Part shown: piece after piece, positions 1 to 5,899 of the stretch
Position numbering within the stretch: position 1 is the stretch's first letter
Layout: each line of letters begins with the position of its first letter
From: Brevundimonas sp.
Lineage (GTDB): Bacteria; Pseudomonadota; Alphaproteobacteria; Caulobacterales; Caulobacteraceae
Assembly (NCBI GenBank): GCA_013693835.1
Contig: CP059260.1
Span: 2,559,429 to 2,565,435, forward strand
Direction: 5' to 3'
Length of the DNA: 6,007 bases
Translations under genes and position numbers: made by a program
Notes under the pieces: generated by a model
The model's input: only the letters and a program-made list of their open reading frames with translations
Told to the model about the DNA's origin: nothing
The model's database searches: none

Positions 1-597
1 GGTGAGGCGCGCCTACAGATGAGCAACGTCGGCACGCGCATGAACGAAGATGTCGCTGAGCAGCTCCGCCAGATCGATGTGCAACTTAACGAGCTGCGGC
101 CACGGCTGGTCGAACTGCGGGCACAGATCGCACGCAATCAGATCCGCTCGCCCGCCGATGGCCAGGTTGTCGGCCTGACCACCTTTACCCAGGGCGGCGT
201 CATTCAGCCTGGCCAGACGCTGATGGAGATCGTGCCGCGCGATGCCTCCCAGGTCATCGTCGCCCGCATCAGCCCCAACGACGTCGACAATCTGAGGGTC
301 GGTCAGGATACGGAAGTGCGCTTCCCCGGCCTGCGGGAAAGTTCCCCGCCCATTCTGCATGGGGATGTGACGCGCATTTCCGCTGACAGCTTCACCGATG
401 AGGCGACCGGCCAGCCGTACTTCCGGGCCGAGATCGTGGTGCCCCCTTCCGAAATGGAAAAACTGGGTGACAGCGCCAGAACCATCCGGCCCGGTGCCCC
501 GGTCGAGGTCGTGGTCCTGCTGCGTAAGCGCACTGCCCTGGGCTATCTGATCGAGCCGCTGACCACCAATCTGTGGCGCTCAGGTTCGGCGCAGTAG
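1..597 (+). CDS. HlyD-family type I secretion periplasmic adaptor, 3' part (5' end outside window)
   Basis: The frame is open from base 1 and ends at TAG 595-597, giving 198 visible C-terminal residues; the ATG at 19 is internal, since family members are roughly 400-480 residues. The adaptor is an inner-membrane-anchored periplasmic protein that joins an ABC exporter to a TolC-like outer-membrane channel for one-step protein export. Visible in order: the end of a charged helical hairpin (about residues 14-45, pattern EQLRQIDVQLNELRPRLVEL), the second half of the lipoyl-like domain (RSPADGQVVGL, then GGVIQPGQTLMEIVP), and the beta-barrel domain with family hallmarks NDVDNLRVGQ, VRFPGL, ISADSFTDEATGQPYF and RPGAPVEVVV. 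The tail RTALGYLIEPLTTNL matches the usual RTxLxYLxxPL ending. The cognate ABC transporter and substrate would be expected upstream and are not visible, so the exported protein cannot be named. Confidence 0.93.
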   Translation, partial: GEARLQMSNVGTRMNEDVAEQLRQIDVQLNELRPRLVELRAQIARNQIRSPADGQVVGLTTFTQGGVIQPGQTLMEIVPRDASQVIVARISPNDVDNLRVGQDTEVRFPGLRESSPPILHGDVTRISADSFTDEATGQPYFRAEIVVPPSEMEKLGDSARTIRPGAPVEVVVLLRKRTALGYLIEPLTTNLWRSGSAQ

Positions 598-600
598 GGA

Positions 601-2712
601 TCAGGCCTCGCCCTTCACCCGCAACCGGAAGGCATGCAGCAAGGGTTCGGTGTAGCCGTTGGGCTGCTCCACACCCTCAAACACCAGGGCGCGGGCCGCT
701 TGAAAGGCCAGGCTGCGGTCCGGGTCGCTGGCCATCGGCGTGTAGAGTGGATCACCTGCATTCTGGGCATCGACCTTGGCCGCCATCTTCAGCAGTGCCG
801 CCTCCACCTGATCGCGGGTGCATACGCCGTGCAGCAGCCAGTTGGCCATGTGCTGGGATGAAATCCTCAGCGTCGCCCGGTCTTCCATCAGGCCAACGTC
901 GTGGATGTCGGGCACCTTGGAACAGCCCACGCCCTGATCAACCCAGCGCACGACATAGCCCAGCAAACCCTGGGCGTTGTTCTCCAGCTCCTGGACGACC
1001 TCGGCTTCGGTCCAGTTCCGGCCTTGCGCCAGCGGCAGGGTCAGCAGGTCTTCCAGCCCCGGCACAGGCCGCGATGCGATCTCGTCCCTGAGGGCGAACA
1101 CATCGGTCTGATGGTAGTGCAGCGCGTGCAGGGTCGCCGCCGTCGGGGATGGCACCCAGGCGGTGTTGGCCCCGGTCCTGGGGTGCGCAGCCTTCTGCTC
1201 CAGCATCTCGGCCATGCGGTCCGGCGCGGCCCACATGCCCTTGCCGATCTGAGCCCGCCCGTTCAGGCCGCAGGCCAGGCCGATGGCCACATTGCGGGCC
1301 TCATAGGCGGCGATCCATTTGGAGCCTTTGATCTCGCCCTTGCGGATCATCGGCCCGGCCTGCATCGCGGTGTGGATCTCATCCCCTGTGCGGTCCAGGA
1401 AGCCGGTGTTGATGAAGACGATGCGGTCCTTCACCGCTGCGATACAGGCGGCCAGATTGGCGCTGGTGCGGCGCTCCTCATCCATGACGCCGACCTTGAT
1501 CGTGTGGCGCGGCAGGCCCAGCAGGTCCTCCACCGCATCGAACAAGGCGCTGGTAAAGGCAGCTTCCGCCGGGCCGTGCATCTTCGGCTTGACGATATAG
1601 ATGGAGCCCTCGCGGCTGTTGCGATAGCGGCCCAGCCTGCGCAGGTCATAAAGGCCGATCAGGCTGGTCAGGATGGCATCCACGATGCCTTCGGGCGCTT
1701 CGGACCCATCAGCCAGATGGATGGCCGGGGTCGTCATCAGGTGGCCGACATTGCGGACAAACAGCAGCGACCGGCCCGGCAGGCTCAGCTCGCCCCCGCC
1801 CGGCGTTTGATAGGTGCGGTCGGCGTTCAGGGTGCGGGTCATGGCCCGCCCGCCCTTGTCGAAGGTCTCGGACAACGCGCCGGTCATCAGGCCCAGCCAG
1901 TTGCGATAGGCCGCGACCTTGTCCTCGGCATCCACCGCCGCCACCGAATCTTCCAGATCAACGATGGTCGACAGGGCCGCCTCCAGTACCACGTCGGCGA
2001 TACCGGATGGATCTGTGGCTCCGACCGGATGGCTGCGGTCAAACACCACCTCGATATGCAGACCGTTGTGGCGGAACAGGCGGATATGACGTGCGCCCTC
2101 ATCACGCTGGCCGGCATACTGGCTTGGGTCTTTCAGCTCGATGCCACCGGACGGCTCACGCAAATCGGCCCACGAGCCGCCGGCCAGCGGCACCGCCTCG
2201 TCCAGAAATGCCTTGGCCTGGGCCACCACGCGAGCCCCGCGCGCCTGATCATAACCACCCGGCGGCGGCAGATCGCCCAGGGCATCGGTGCCATACAGGG
2301 CGTCATAGAGGCTGCCCCATCGGGCATTGGCGGCATTCAGCACAAACCGGGCATTCAGCGACGGCACCACCAGCTGCGGCCCGGCCAGGGTTGCCACCTC
2401 GGCATCAACATTCTGAGTGCCGACCTGGAACGGCGCAGGCGCATCGACCAGATAGCCGATCTGTTGCAGAAAGGCGGTCTGTTCGGCCACGTCCAACGGC
2501 TGCCCGCGTCGGGCGCTCCACCAGTCGTCGATCACGGCCTGGAGTTCGTCGCGCGTGTCCAGCAAGGCCCGGTTCTTCGGCGCAAACCGATCCAGAATGT
2601 CGGCGGCCCCCTGCCAGAAATCCTCCGGCGCGAGGCCCAGGCCTGGCAAAACCTCGATTTCGACAAAGGACGTCAGTTCGTCGGCGACCTGAAGACCGGC
2701 GCGGTCAGGCAT
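601..2712 (-). CDS. glcB: Malate synthase G
   Basis: Cytosolic enzyme that condenses glyoxylate with acetyl-CoA and water to give malate and CoA, the second step of the glyoxylate shunt and the entry of glycolate-derived glyoxylate into central metabolism. The protein is 703 residues (E. coli GlcB is 723) and co-linear with it. Catalytic landmarks, assigned by similarity to E. coli: Arg320 in [16 protein letters not shown], the magnesium ligands Glu412 in [11 protein letters not shown] and Asp440 in [15 protein letters not shown], and the general base Asp611 in [13 protein letters not shown]; Cys597 in [18 protein letters not shown] is also kept. Other signatures are [32 protein letters not shown] and [16 protein letters not shown]. 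The start at 2712 is preferred over an upstream in-frame ATG at 2781 because it has AAGGAG seven bases upstream, and the extra 23 residues are unlike the family and would run through a palindrome. No frame break or missing key residue was seen. Transcribed convergently with the adaptor gene. Confidence 0.98.
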   Translation of the reverse strand: MPDRAGLQVADELTSFVEIEVLPGLGLAPEDFWQGAADILDRFAPKNRALLDTRDELQAVIDDWWSARRGQPLDVAEQTAFLQQIGYLVDAPAPFQVGTQNVDAEVATLAGPQLVVPSLNARFVLNAANARWGSLYDALYGTDALGDLPPPGGYDQARGARVVAQAKAFLDEAVPLAGGSWADLREPSGGIELKDPSQYAGQRDEGARHIRLFRHNGLHIEVVFDRSHPVGATDPSGIADVVLEAALSTIVDLEDSVAAVDAEDKVAAYRNWLGLMTGALSETFDKGGRAMTRTLNADRTYQTPGGGELSLPGRSLLFVRNVGHLMTTPAIHLADGSEAPEGIVDAILTSLIGLYDLRRLGRYRNSREGSIYIVKPKMHGPAEAAFTSALFDAVEDLLGLPRHTIKVGVMDEERRTSANLAACIAAVKDRIVFINTGFLDRTGDEIHTAMQAGPMIRKGEIKGSKWIAAYEARNVAIGLACGLNGRAQIGKGMWAAPDRMAEMLEQKAAHPRTGANTAWVPSPTAATLHALHYHQTDVFALRDEIASRPVPGLEDLLTLPLAQGRNWTEAEVVQELENNAQGLLGYVVRWVDQGVGCSKVPDIHDVGLMEDRATLRISSQHMANWLLHGVCTRDQVEAALLKMAAKVDAQNAGDPLYTPMASDPDRSLAFQAARALVFEGVEQPNGYTEPLLHAFRLRVKGEA

Positions 2713-2719
2713 GGGCAGG

Positions 2720-2725
2720 CTCCTT
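2720..2725 (-). promoter_or_regulatory. Shine-Dalgarno of glcB (decides the start)
   Basis: Read on the minus strand, AAGGAG lies 7 bases upstream of the ATG whose first base is 2712. This near-perfect site at standard spacing fixes the 703-residue form of malate synthase G. Confidence 0.85.
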
Positions 2726-2743
2726 CGGGGAAGAGCTGAAACA

Positions 2744-2764
2744 TTCCGTGATGACGTCACGGAA
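2744..2764. promoter_or_regulatory. Operator-like inverted repeat upstream of glcB
   Basis: Perfect 8-base arms TTCCGTGA (2744-2751) and TCACGGAA (2757-2764) are separated by 5 bases; the core also contains the full palindrome TGACGTCA. It lies 32-52 bases upstream of the malate synthase start, in the divergent intergenic region. Size and symmetry suit a dimeric repressor or activator site, and the position suits control of glcB, but I cannot name the regulator. A role as an RNA hairpin in the glcB leader is also possible. Confidence 0.5.
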
Positions 2765-2793
2765 GTCGAGCCCGAAAGCACCCTTTTCCAATC

Positions 2794-2819
2794 CGATTGC
2801 CGCTTGTTTCCCGCAATCG
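2794..2819. promoter_or_regulatory. Second inverted repeat between the divergent genes
   Basis: Arms CGATTGC (2794-2800) and GCAATCG (2813-2819) are separated by 12 bases, and can be lengthened by two positions if one mismatch is allowed. The repeat lies 18-44 bases upstream of the DUF1345 start codon and about 80-105 bases upstream of glcB, so a protein bound here could affect either gene. Only the symmetry is seen; a regulatory role is inferred. Confidence 0.35.
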
Positions 2820-2837
2820 CTGGCGCAAGATCGGGAC

Positions 2838-3463
2838 ATGTCCAAGCTCAGCCTGCATTGGCCCAAATACCTGCTGGCGGCCATCGTCGCCTCCAGTGCC
2901 TTCTGGCCCCTCGGCACAGGTGTGCTGAACCGGCTGGCCATGGGCTGGGACCTGGGGTCGCCGTGTTTCTGGCCATCACCTTTGTCCGTCTGGTCCGCGA
3001 CAGCTCACCGAGGCCATCCGCGTCCGGGCCCAGGAGATGGACCAGGCGGGATCGGCCCTTCTGCCCCTGGCCATCCTGGCGGCGCTGGCCAGCATCGTCG
3101 TGGTCATCAGCGAAGCGGCCGCGTCGCGCGGGTCTGGGCAAAGCCTGGCTGGAGCCAATCTGGCCCTGATCACCGTGGTGTTGTCGTGGGTGTTCGTGCA
3201 CACCCTGTTCGCCCTGCGCTATGCCCACACCTATTACCGCGAGCCGGAAGGGGGCTGATCTTCCCCGGCACCCCATCGCCCGACGACTGGGACTTCATCC
3301 ATTTCGCCTTCGTCATTGGTGTCGCCAGCCAGACCGCCGACATCCAGATTTCTGATCAGCGCCTGCGCCGGCTGGTCACCTGCCACTGCCTGCTGGCGTT
3401 TGTGTTCAACACCGTGGTGCTGGCTTTGGCGGTGACTTCGCCGTCACCCTTTTGGGCAGCTAG
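2838..3463 (+). pseudogene. DUF1345 integral membrane protein, frame broken four times
   Basis: Function unknown; DUF1345 proteins are multi-pass inner-membrane proteins of about 210-220 residues. Starting at ATG 2838, the family pattern runs through successive frames: [16 protein letters not shown] to MGWDLG (frame of 2838), VAVFLAITFVRLVRDS (next), LTEAIRVRAQEMD through VLSWVFVHTLFALRYAHTYY to EPEGG (third, closed by TGA 3256-3258), FPGTPSPDDWDFIHFAFVIG to FNTVVLALAV (frame of 2838 again), and finally NFAVTLLGS with TAG 3461-3463. Each shift equals one missing base: in the G run 2954-2957, near 2999-3006, in the G run 3250-3254, and at 3434-3436. Restoring four bases gives exactly 210 codons (209 residues), the normal family length, with about six hydrophobic segments. 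All conserved parts survive with no internal stop in the repaired frame, which favours sequence error over decay. Divergent from glcB, with 125 bases between the start codons. Confidence 0.85.
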
Positions 3464-3488
3464 ACTCAATGGGCACACCGTTGTGGGC

Positions 3489-3517
3489 TTGAGCCGCGAC
3501 ATAACGATGTATACGAT
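3489..3517 (+). promoter_or_regulatory. Possible sigma70-type promoter before the exported-protein ORF
   Basis: TTGAGC (3489-3494) and TACGAT (3512-3517) are 17 bases apart, each matching four of six consensus bases, and would start transcription roughly 30 bases upstream of ATG 3552. This short AT-richer patch is the only promoter-like sequence in the gap 3464-3551. Such matches arise often by chance, so this is a weak call. Confidence 0.25.
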
Positions 3518-3551
3518 TGGGCAGGGGCAGCAGCGGATGTGAACCACGACG

Positions 3552-3899
3552 ATGCATGAGCCAAGAAAGAACCTGGCCGGTACGGCTTTGATCGTCGGCC
3601 TTGTTATGTTTGCCTCTGGTGCTGGGGCGCAGGGTGCCCAGGATGCCCCCAGGACGGCCCCGAGGACTGCACCAAACGCGGCTTTGCAGGGGCGTGTCAC
3701 AACGACGGCTCCGGCGGTCTCGTCCACGCTCCCGGCCCAAAACCCGTCTTGCCCGTCATCATCCAGCCCAGCTGGTAGCGGTGCCAGCGCACCCGCCAGC
3801 CAAGGAGGCATGACCTCGAGCAGCTATGCTGCCGGAATAGCTGCGACCCCGATGCGGGAGCAGGCCTGCGTTCCCCAGTCGATCATTACGGGGGCTTGA
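3552..3899 (+). CDS. Hypothetical exported protein, probably frame-broken
   Basis: I do not recognise this gene. Read literally it gives 115 residues from ATG 3552 to TGA 3897-3899. The N-terminus looks like a Sec signal peptide: a short basic start (MHEPRKN), a hydrophobic stretch (LAGTALIVGLVMFAS) and an AGA site with cleavage expected after residue 26, so a periplasmic or secreted product is likely. No clear Shine-Dalgarno is seen. After the signal the literal frame is low-complexity (APRTAPRTAPN, then SSSSPAGSGASAPAS), whereas the neighbouring frame reads more like a folded protein: PQDGPEDCTKRGFAG, ACHNDGSGGLVHAPG and PVLPVIIQPSW. Missing single bases in the C run 3646-3650 and G run 3889-3893, with others between and after, would join these to MREQACVPQSIITGG, LKDTLKTNVRTRGELPP, EVTDGAVGATGNVSTA and TLAQTGIG, ending at TAG 4003-4005 or 4023-4025, for about 150-160 residues with several cysteines. 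The gene is moderately likely; its exact extent is not settled. Confidence 0.42.
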   Translation: MHEPRKNLAGTALIVGLVMFASGAGAQGAQDAPRTAPRTAPNAALQGRVTTTAPAVSSTLPAQNPSCPSSSSPAGSGASAPASQGGMTSSSYAAGIAATPMREQACVPQSIITGA

Positions 3900-4179
3900 A
3901 AGACACGCTGAAAACCAATGTGCGCACCCGAGGAGAGTTGCCCCCTCGGAGGTCACTGACGGAGCCGTCGGCGCGACAGGCAACGTCAGCACCGCGCCAC
4001 GCTAGCCCAAACAGGTATTGGCTAGGCCTTCGCCTTGTCCCCGCCGCAATCGTTGCCTATCTATGCTGCGTCGCACAATGCGATATCCGGTGTGCTCCAG
4101 CGCGTGAGGGTCCTTTGAAACGGACCTGTCTGTCGTAGCGCCCGGCCAGAAAACCTCATTCGTCGCCACATCACGCGGG

Positions 4180-4219
4180 CGACGCCACTCCTCCGCCGAC
4201 CTGGCGGACGACGGCGTCG
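4180..4219 (+). promoter_or_regulatory. Nested hairpin in the helicase leader
   Basis: Outer arms CGACGCC (4180-4186) and GGCGTCG (4213-4219) enclose inner arms TCCGCC (4192-4197) and GGCGGA (4203-4208) around a five-base loop, with small internal bulges between. No T run follows, so it is not a standard intrinsic terminator. It is better read as folded 5' leader RNA or chance structure in GC-rich DNA. Confidence 0.4.
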
Positions 4220-4230
4220 TCATTCCTGTG

Positions 4231-4274
4231 GCGCGCGGTCAGAAGGCTTTCGCCCTTCTGAACCCGACGCGCGC
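4231..4274 (+). promoter_or_regulatory. Long hairpin just upstream of the helicase start
   Basis: Perfect 8-base arms TCAGAAGG (4239-4246) and CCTTCTGA (4254-4261) close a 7-base loop. The stem extends through GG/CC with a one-base bulge to outer arms GCGCGC (4231-4236) and GCGCGC (4269-4274). It ends 38 bases before the GTG start and has no T run. It may be a cis-acting RNA structure controlling helicase expression; this role is inferred from position only. Confidence 0.5.
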
Positions 4275-4312
4275 TGGTTGGCTTCATCGTCGCACCTGAA
4301 AGACGATTGAAC

Positions 4313-5854
4313 GTGAGTAACACGACCTTTGAATCCCTGGGCCTGAACAAGGCCCTGCTCTCGGCCCTGACGGCCAAGGGCTACACCACCCCAACCCCAT
4401 CCAGCAAAGGCCATCCCGACGTGATGAAGGGCAAGGACCTGCTGGGCATCGCTCAGACGGGCACCGGCAAGACCGCCGCCTTCGCCCTGCCGATCCTGCA
4501 TCGCCTGGCCGAGAACCGCGTCGCCCCGGTGCCGCGCACGACCCGCTGTCTGATCCTGAGCCCCACCCGCGAGCTGGCCAGTCAGATCGGCGAGATGTTC
4601 AAAATCTATGGCCAGCACCTCGGCTTCCGCGTCGCGGTGATCTTTGGTGGCGTCAAATACGGCGCTCAGGAACGCGCCCTGCAGCAGGGGCTGGACATCC
4701 TGGTAGCCGCGCCCGGTCGCCTGCTGGATCACATCCAGGGCAAGATGCTGGACCTGTCGCAGACCGAAATCTTTGTGCTGGACGAAGCTGACCAGATGCT
4801 GGACCTGGGCTTCATCAAGCCGATCCGCCAGATCACCCAGCGCCTGCCCGCCCGCCGCCAGAACCTGTTCTTCTCTGCCACCATGCCCGCCGAAATCGGC
4901 AAGCTGGCCTCAGAGCTGCTGAAAGATCCGGTCAAGGTGTCGGTGACGCCCCAGGCCACCACGGTCGAGCGCATCAAGCAGTCGGTCGTCTGGATCGAAC
5001 AGGGCCGCAAGCGCGCCCTGCTGACCGAGATGTTCTCTGACCCGGCCTATACCCGCTGTCTGGTGTTCACCAAGACCAAGCATGGGGCGGACAAAGTTGC
5101 CGCCTATCTGGAAGCGGGCGGCGTCGAGGCCGGGGCCATCCACGGCAACAAGAGCCAACCCCAGCGTGAACGTGCCCTGCAGGCCTTCAAGGACGGCAAG
5201 CTGCGCGTGCTGGTCGCCACTGACATCGCCGCCCGCGGCATCGACGTCGACAAGGTGACTCATGTGGTGAACTTCGAGCTGCCCTATGTGCCCGAGGCCT
5301 ATGTGCATCGCATCGGTCGTGCCGCGCGTGCGGGCAAGGATGGCACCGCCATCAGCTTTGTCGCCGGTGACGAGATGAAGCTGCTGAAGGACATCGAAAA
5401 GGTCACCCGCCAGAAAATCCCGGCCAGCGACCGCCGCAACGACAAGCAGCTGGCCCAACTGGACGCCACCATCATGGCCACCGGCGTCGCCAAGAAGGCC
5501 AGCATCGACAGCGCGGGCAAGTCCGAGCACCAGGGCCGCGGCGGTCGGGGCGGGCGCAACCCGCGCCGCGATGGCGTCAAGCTGGAAGGTGGCGGCCAAC
5601 CGCATCGCGTCCGCAAGGGCGCAGCGGCCCAAGGCCGTCCGACGCCCGAACGCACCTATGACCCGATGTCCGGTGAGCGGCCCCGCACGGTCAACAATGA
5701 TCCGCGTCAGCCCTCGACCCGCGTCGAGCCCAAAGCGGTCGATCAGTTGAACCGCCGCCCACGCCGTCGTCGCCCTTCCAATGGGGGCAGGGCTACGGCA
5801 GCCAGAAGGGCTGATTGCGATCGTCCCCACAACAGCCATCGACTTCCCGGCTGA
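4313..5854 (+). CDS. rhlE: DEAD-box ATP-dependent RNA helicase, RhlE type
   Basis: ATP-driven RNA unwinding in the cytosol, probably in ribosome assembly, mRNA turnover or cold adaptation. Numbered from GTG 4313, the motifs are: I AQTGTGKT (47-54), Ia PTRELA (84-89), GG (112-113), Ib APGR (133-136), II DEAD (157-160), III SAT (188-190), IV LVFTKTK (250-256), V ATDIAARGID (302-311) and VI HRIGRAARAG (332-341). A long basic tail (about 403 onward) is rich in Arg, Gly and Pro, as usual for RhlE. GTG 4313 is preferred over TTG 4307 because a weak GAAAG lies ten bases upstream and MSNTTFESLGL fits the family start. Two oddities: the Q motif reads PTPSSKGHPDV where PTPIQAKAIPDV is expected, explained by three missing bases in 4395-4417; and the extreme C-terminus probably shifts frame near 5773, so the true stop is more likely TGA 5812-5814 (tail PFQWGQGYGSQKG) than 5852-5854. 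Repaired length about 501 residues; literal length 513. Confidence 0.93.
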   Translation: MSNTTFESLGLNKALLSALTAKGYTTPTPSSKGHPDVMKGKDLLGIAQTGTGKTAAFALPILHRLAENRVAPVPRTTRCLILSPTRELASQIGEMFKIYGQHLGFRVAVIFGGVKYGAQERALQQGLDILVAAPGRLLDHIQGKMLDLSQTEIFVLDEADQMLDLGFIKPIRQITQRLPARRQNLFFSATMPAEIGKLASELLKDPVKVSVTPQATTVERIKQSVVWIEQGRKRALLTEMFSDPAYTRCLVFTKTKHGADKVAAYLEAGGVEAGAIHGNKSQPQRERALQAFKDGKLRVLVATDIAARGIDVDKVTHVVNFELPYVPEAYVHRIGRAARAGKDGTAISFVAGDEMKLLKDIEKVTRQKIPASDRRNDKQLAQLDATIMATGVAKKASIDSAGKSEHQGRGGRGGRNPRRDGVKLEGGGQPHRVRKGAAAQGRPTPERTYDPMSGERPRTVNNDPRQPSTRVEPKAVDQLNRRPRRRRPSNGGRATAARRADCDRPHNSHRLPG

Positions 5855-5899
5855 CCGGCGCACCGTTGCGCGAACACGGATCGGCAGGGGAGGCGGATC

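Larger units (their letters stand above)
4026..4306 (+). other. Gene-free leader region upstream of the helicase
   Basis: I see no convincing gene here. Short open stretches in all frames lack start signals and family motifs. The left part has a small stem GGTCC/GGACC (4109-4113 with 4122-4126), and TTGAAA at 4115-4120, which could be a -35 box but has no good -10 partner. The right part holds the two larger hairpins listed separately. It most likely carries the promoter and 5' untranslated leader of the helicase gene. Confidence 0.5.

Noticed and set aside
901..2739. 612-codon open frame on the plus strand
   Set aside because: It lies antisense to malate synthase G, whose every catalytic motif is intact. 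Long shadow frames are expected opposite GC-rich genes, and the translation shows no family pattern.
2007..3542. 511-codon open frame on the plus strand spanning glcB and the DUF1345 gene
   Set aside because: The first half is antisense to glcB. Only parts after 2838 and after 3255 match DUF1345, and these are accounted for in the frame-broken gene.
3356..3811. 151-codon minus-strand frame
   Set aside because: It overlaps the DUF1345 C-terminus and the signal-peptide ORF, has no ribosome site and no recognisable motif.
3810..3899. Separate short gene starting at ATG 3810 after AAGGAGG
   Set aside because: The Shine-Dalgarno-like sequence is only one base from the ATG, too close to work, and the 29-codon product is better seen as part of the longer exported-protein gene.
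3928..3949. CCGAGG/CCTCGG stem-loop as a regulatory RNA
   Set aside because: Six pairs with a ten-base loop in GC-rich DNA is weak, and the segment is probably coding in a repaired frame. No resemblance to RNase P RNA, SRP RNA or tmRNA cores was found.
4002..4025. CTAGCC/GGCTAG hairpin as a terminator after the exported-protein gene
   Set aside because: The stem is only six pairs with a 12-base loop and no T run follows; it also overlaps possible coding sequence.
4115..4143. TTGAAA as -35 box of the helicase promoter
   Set aside because: No acceptable -10 sequence occurs at 16-18 bases, and the Caulobacter-type -10 match is poor.
5858..5871. GCGCA/TGCGC hairpin as helicase terminator
   Set aside because: Five pairs, no T run, and it lies just upstream of the lipoprotein ribosome site; not enough for a terminator call.
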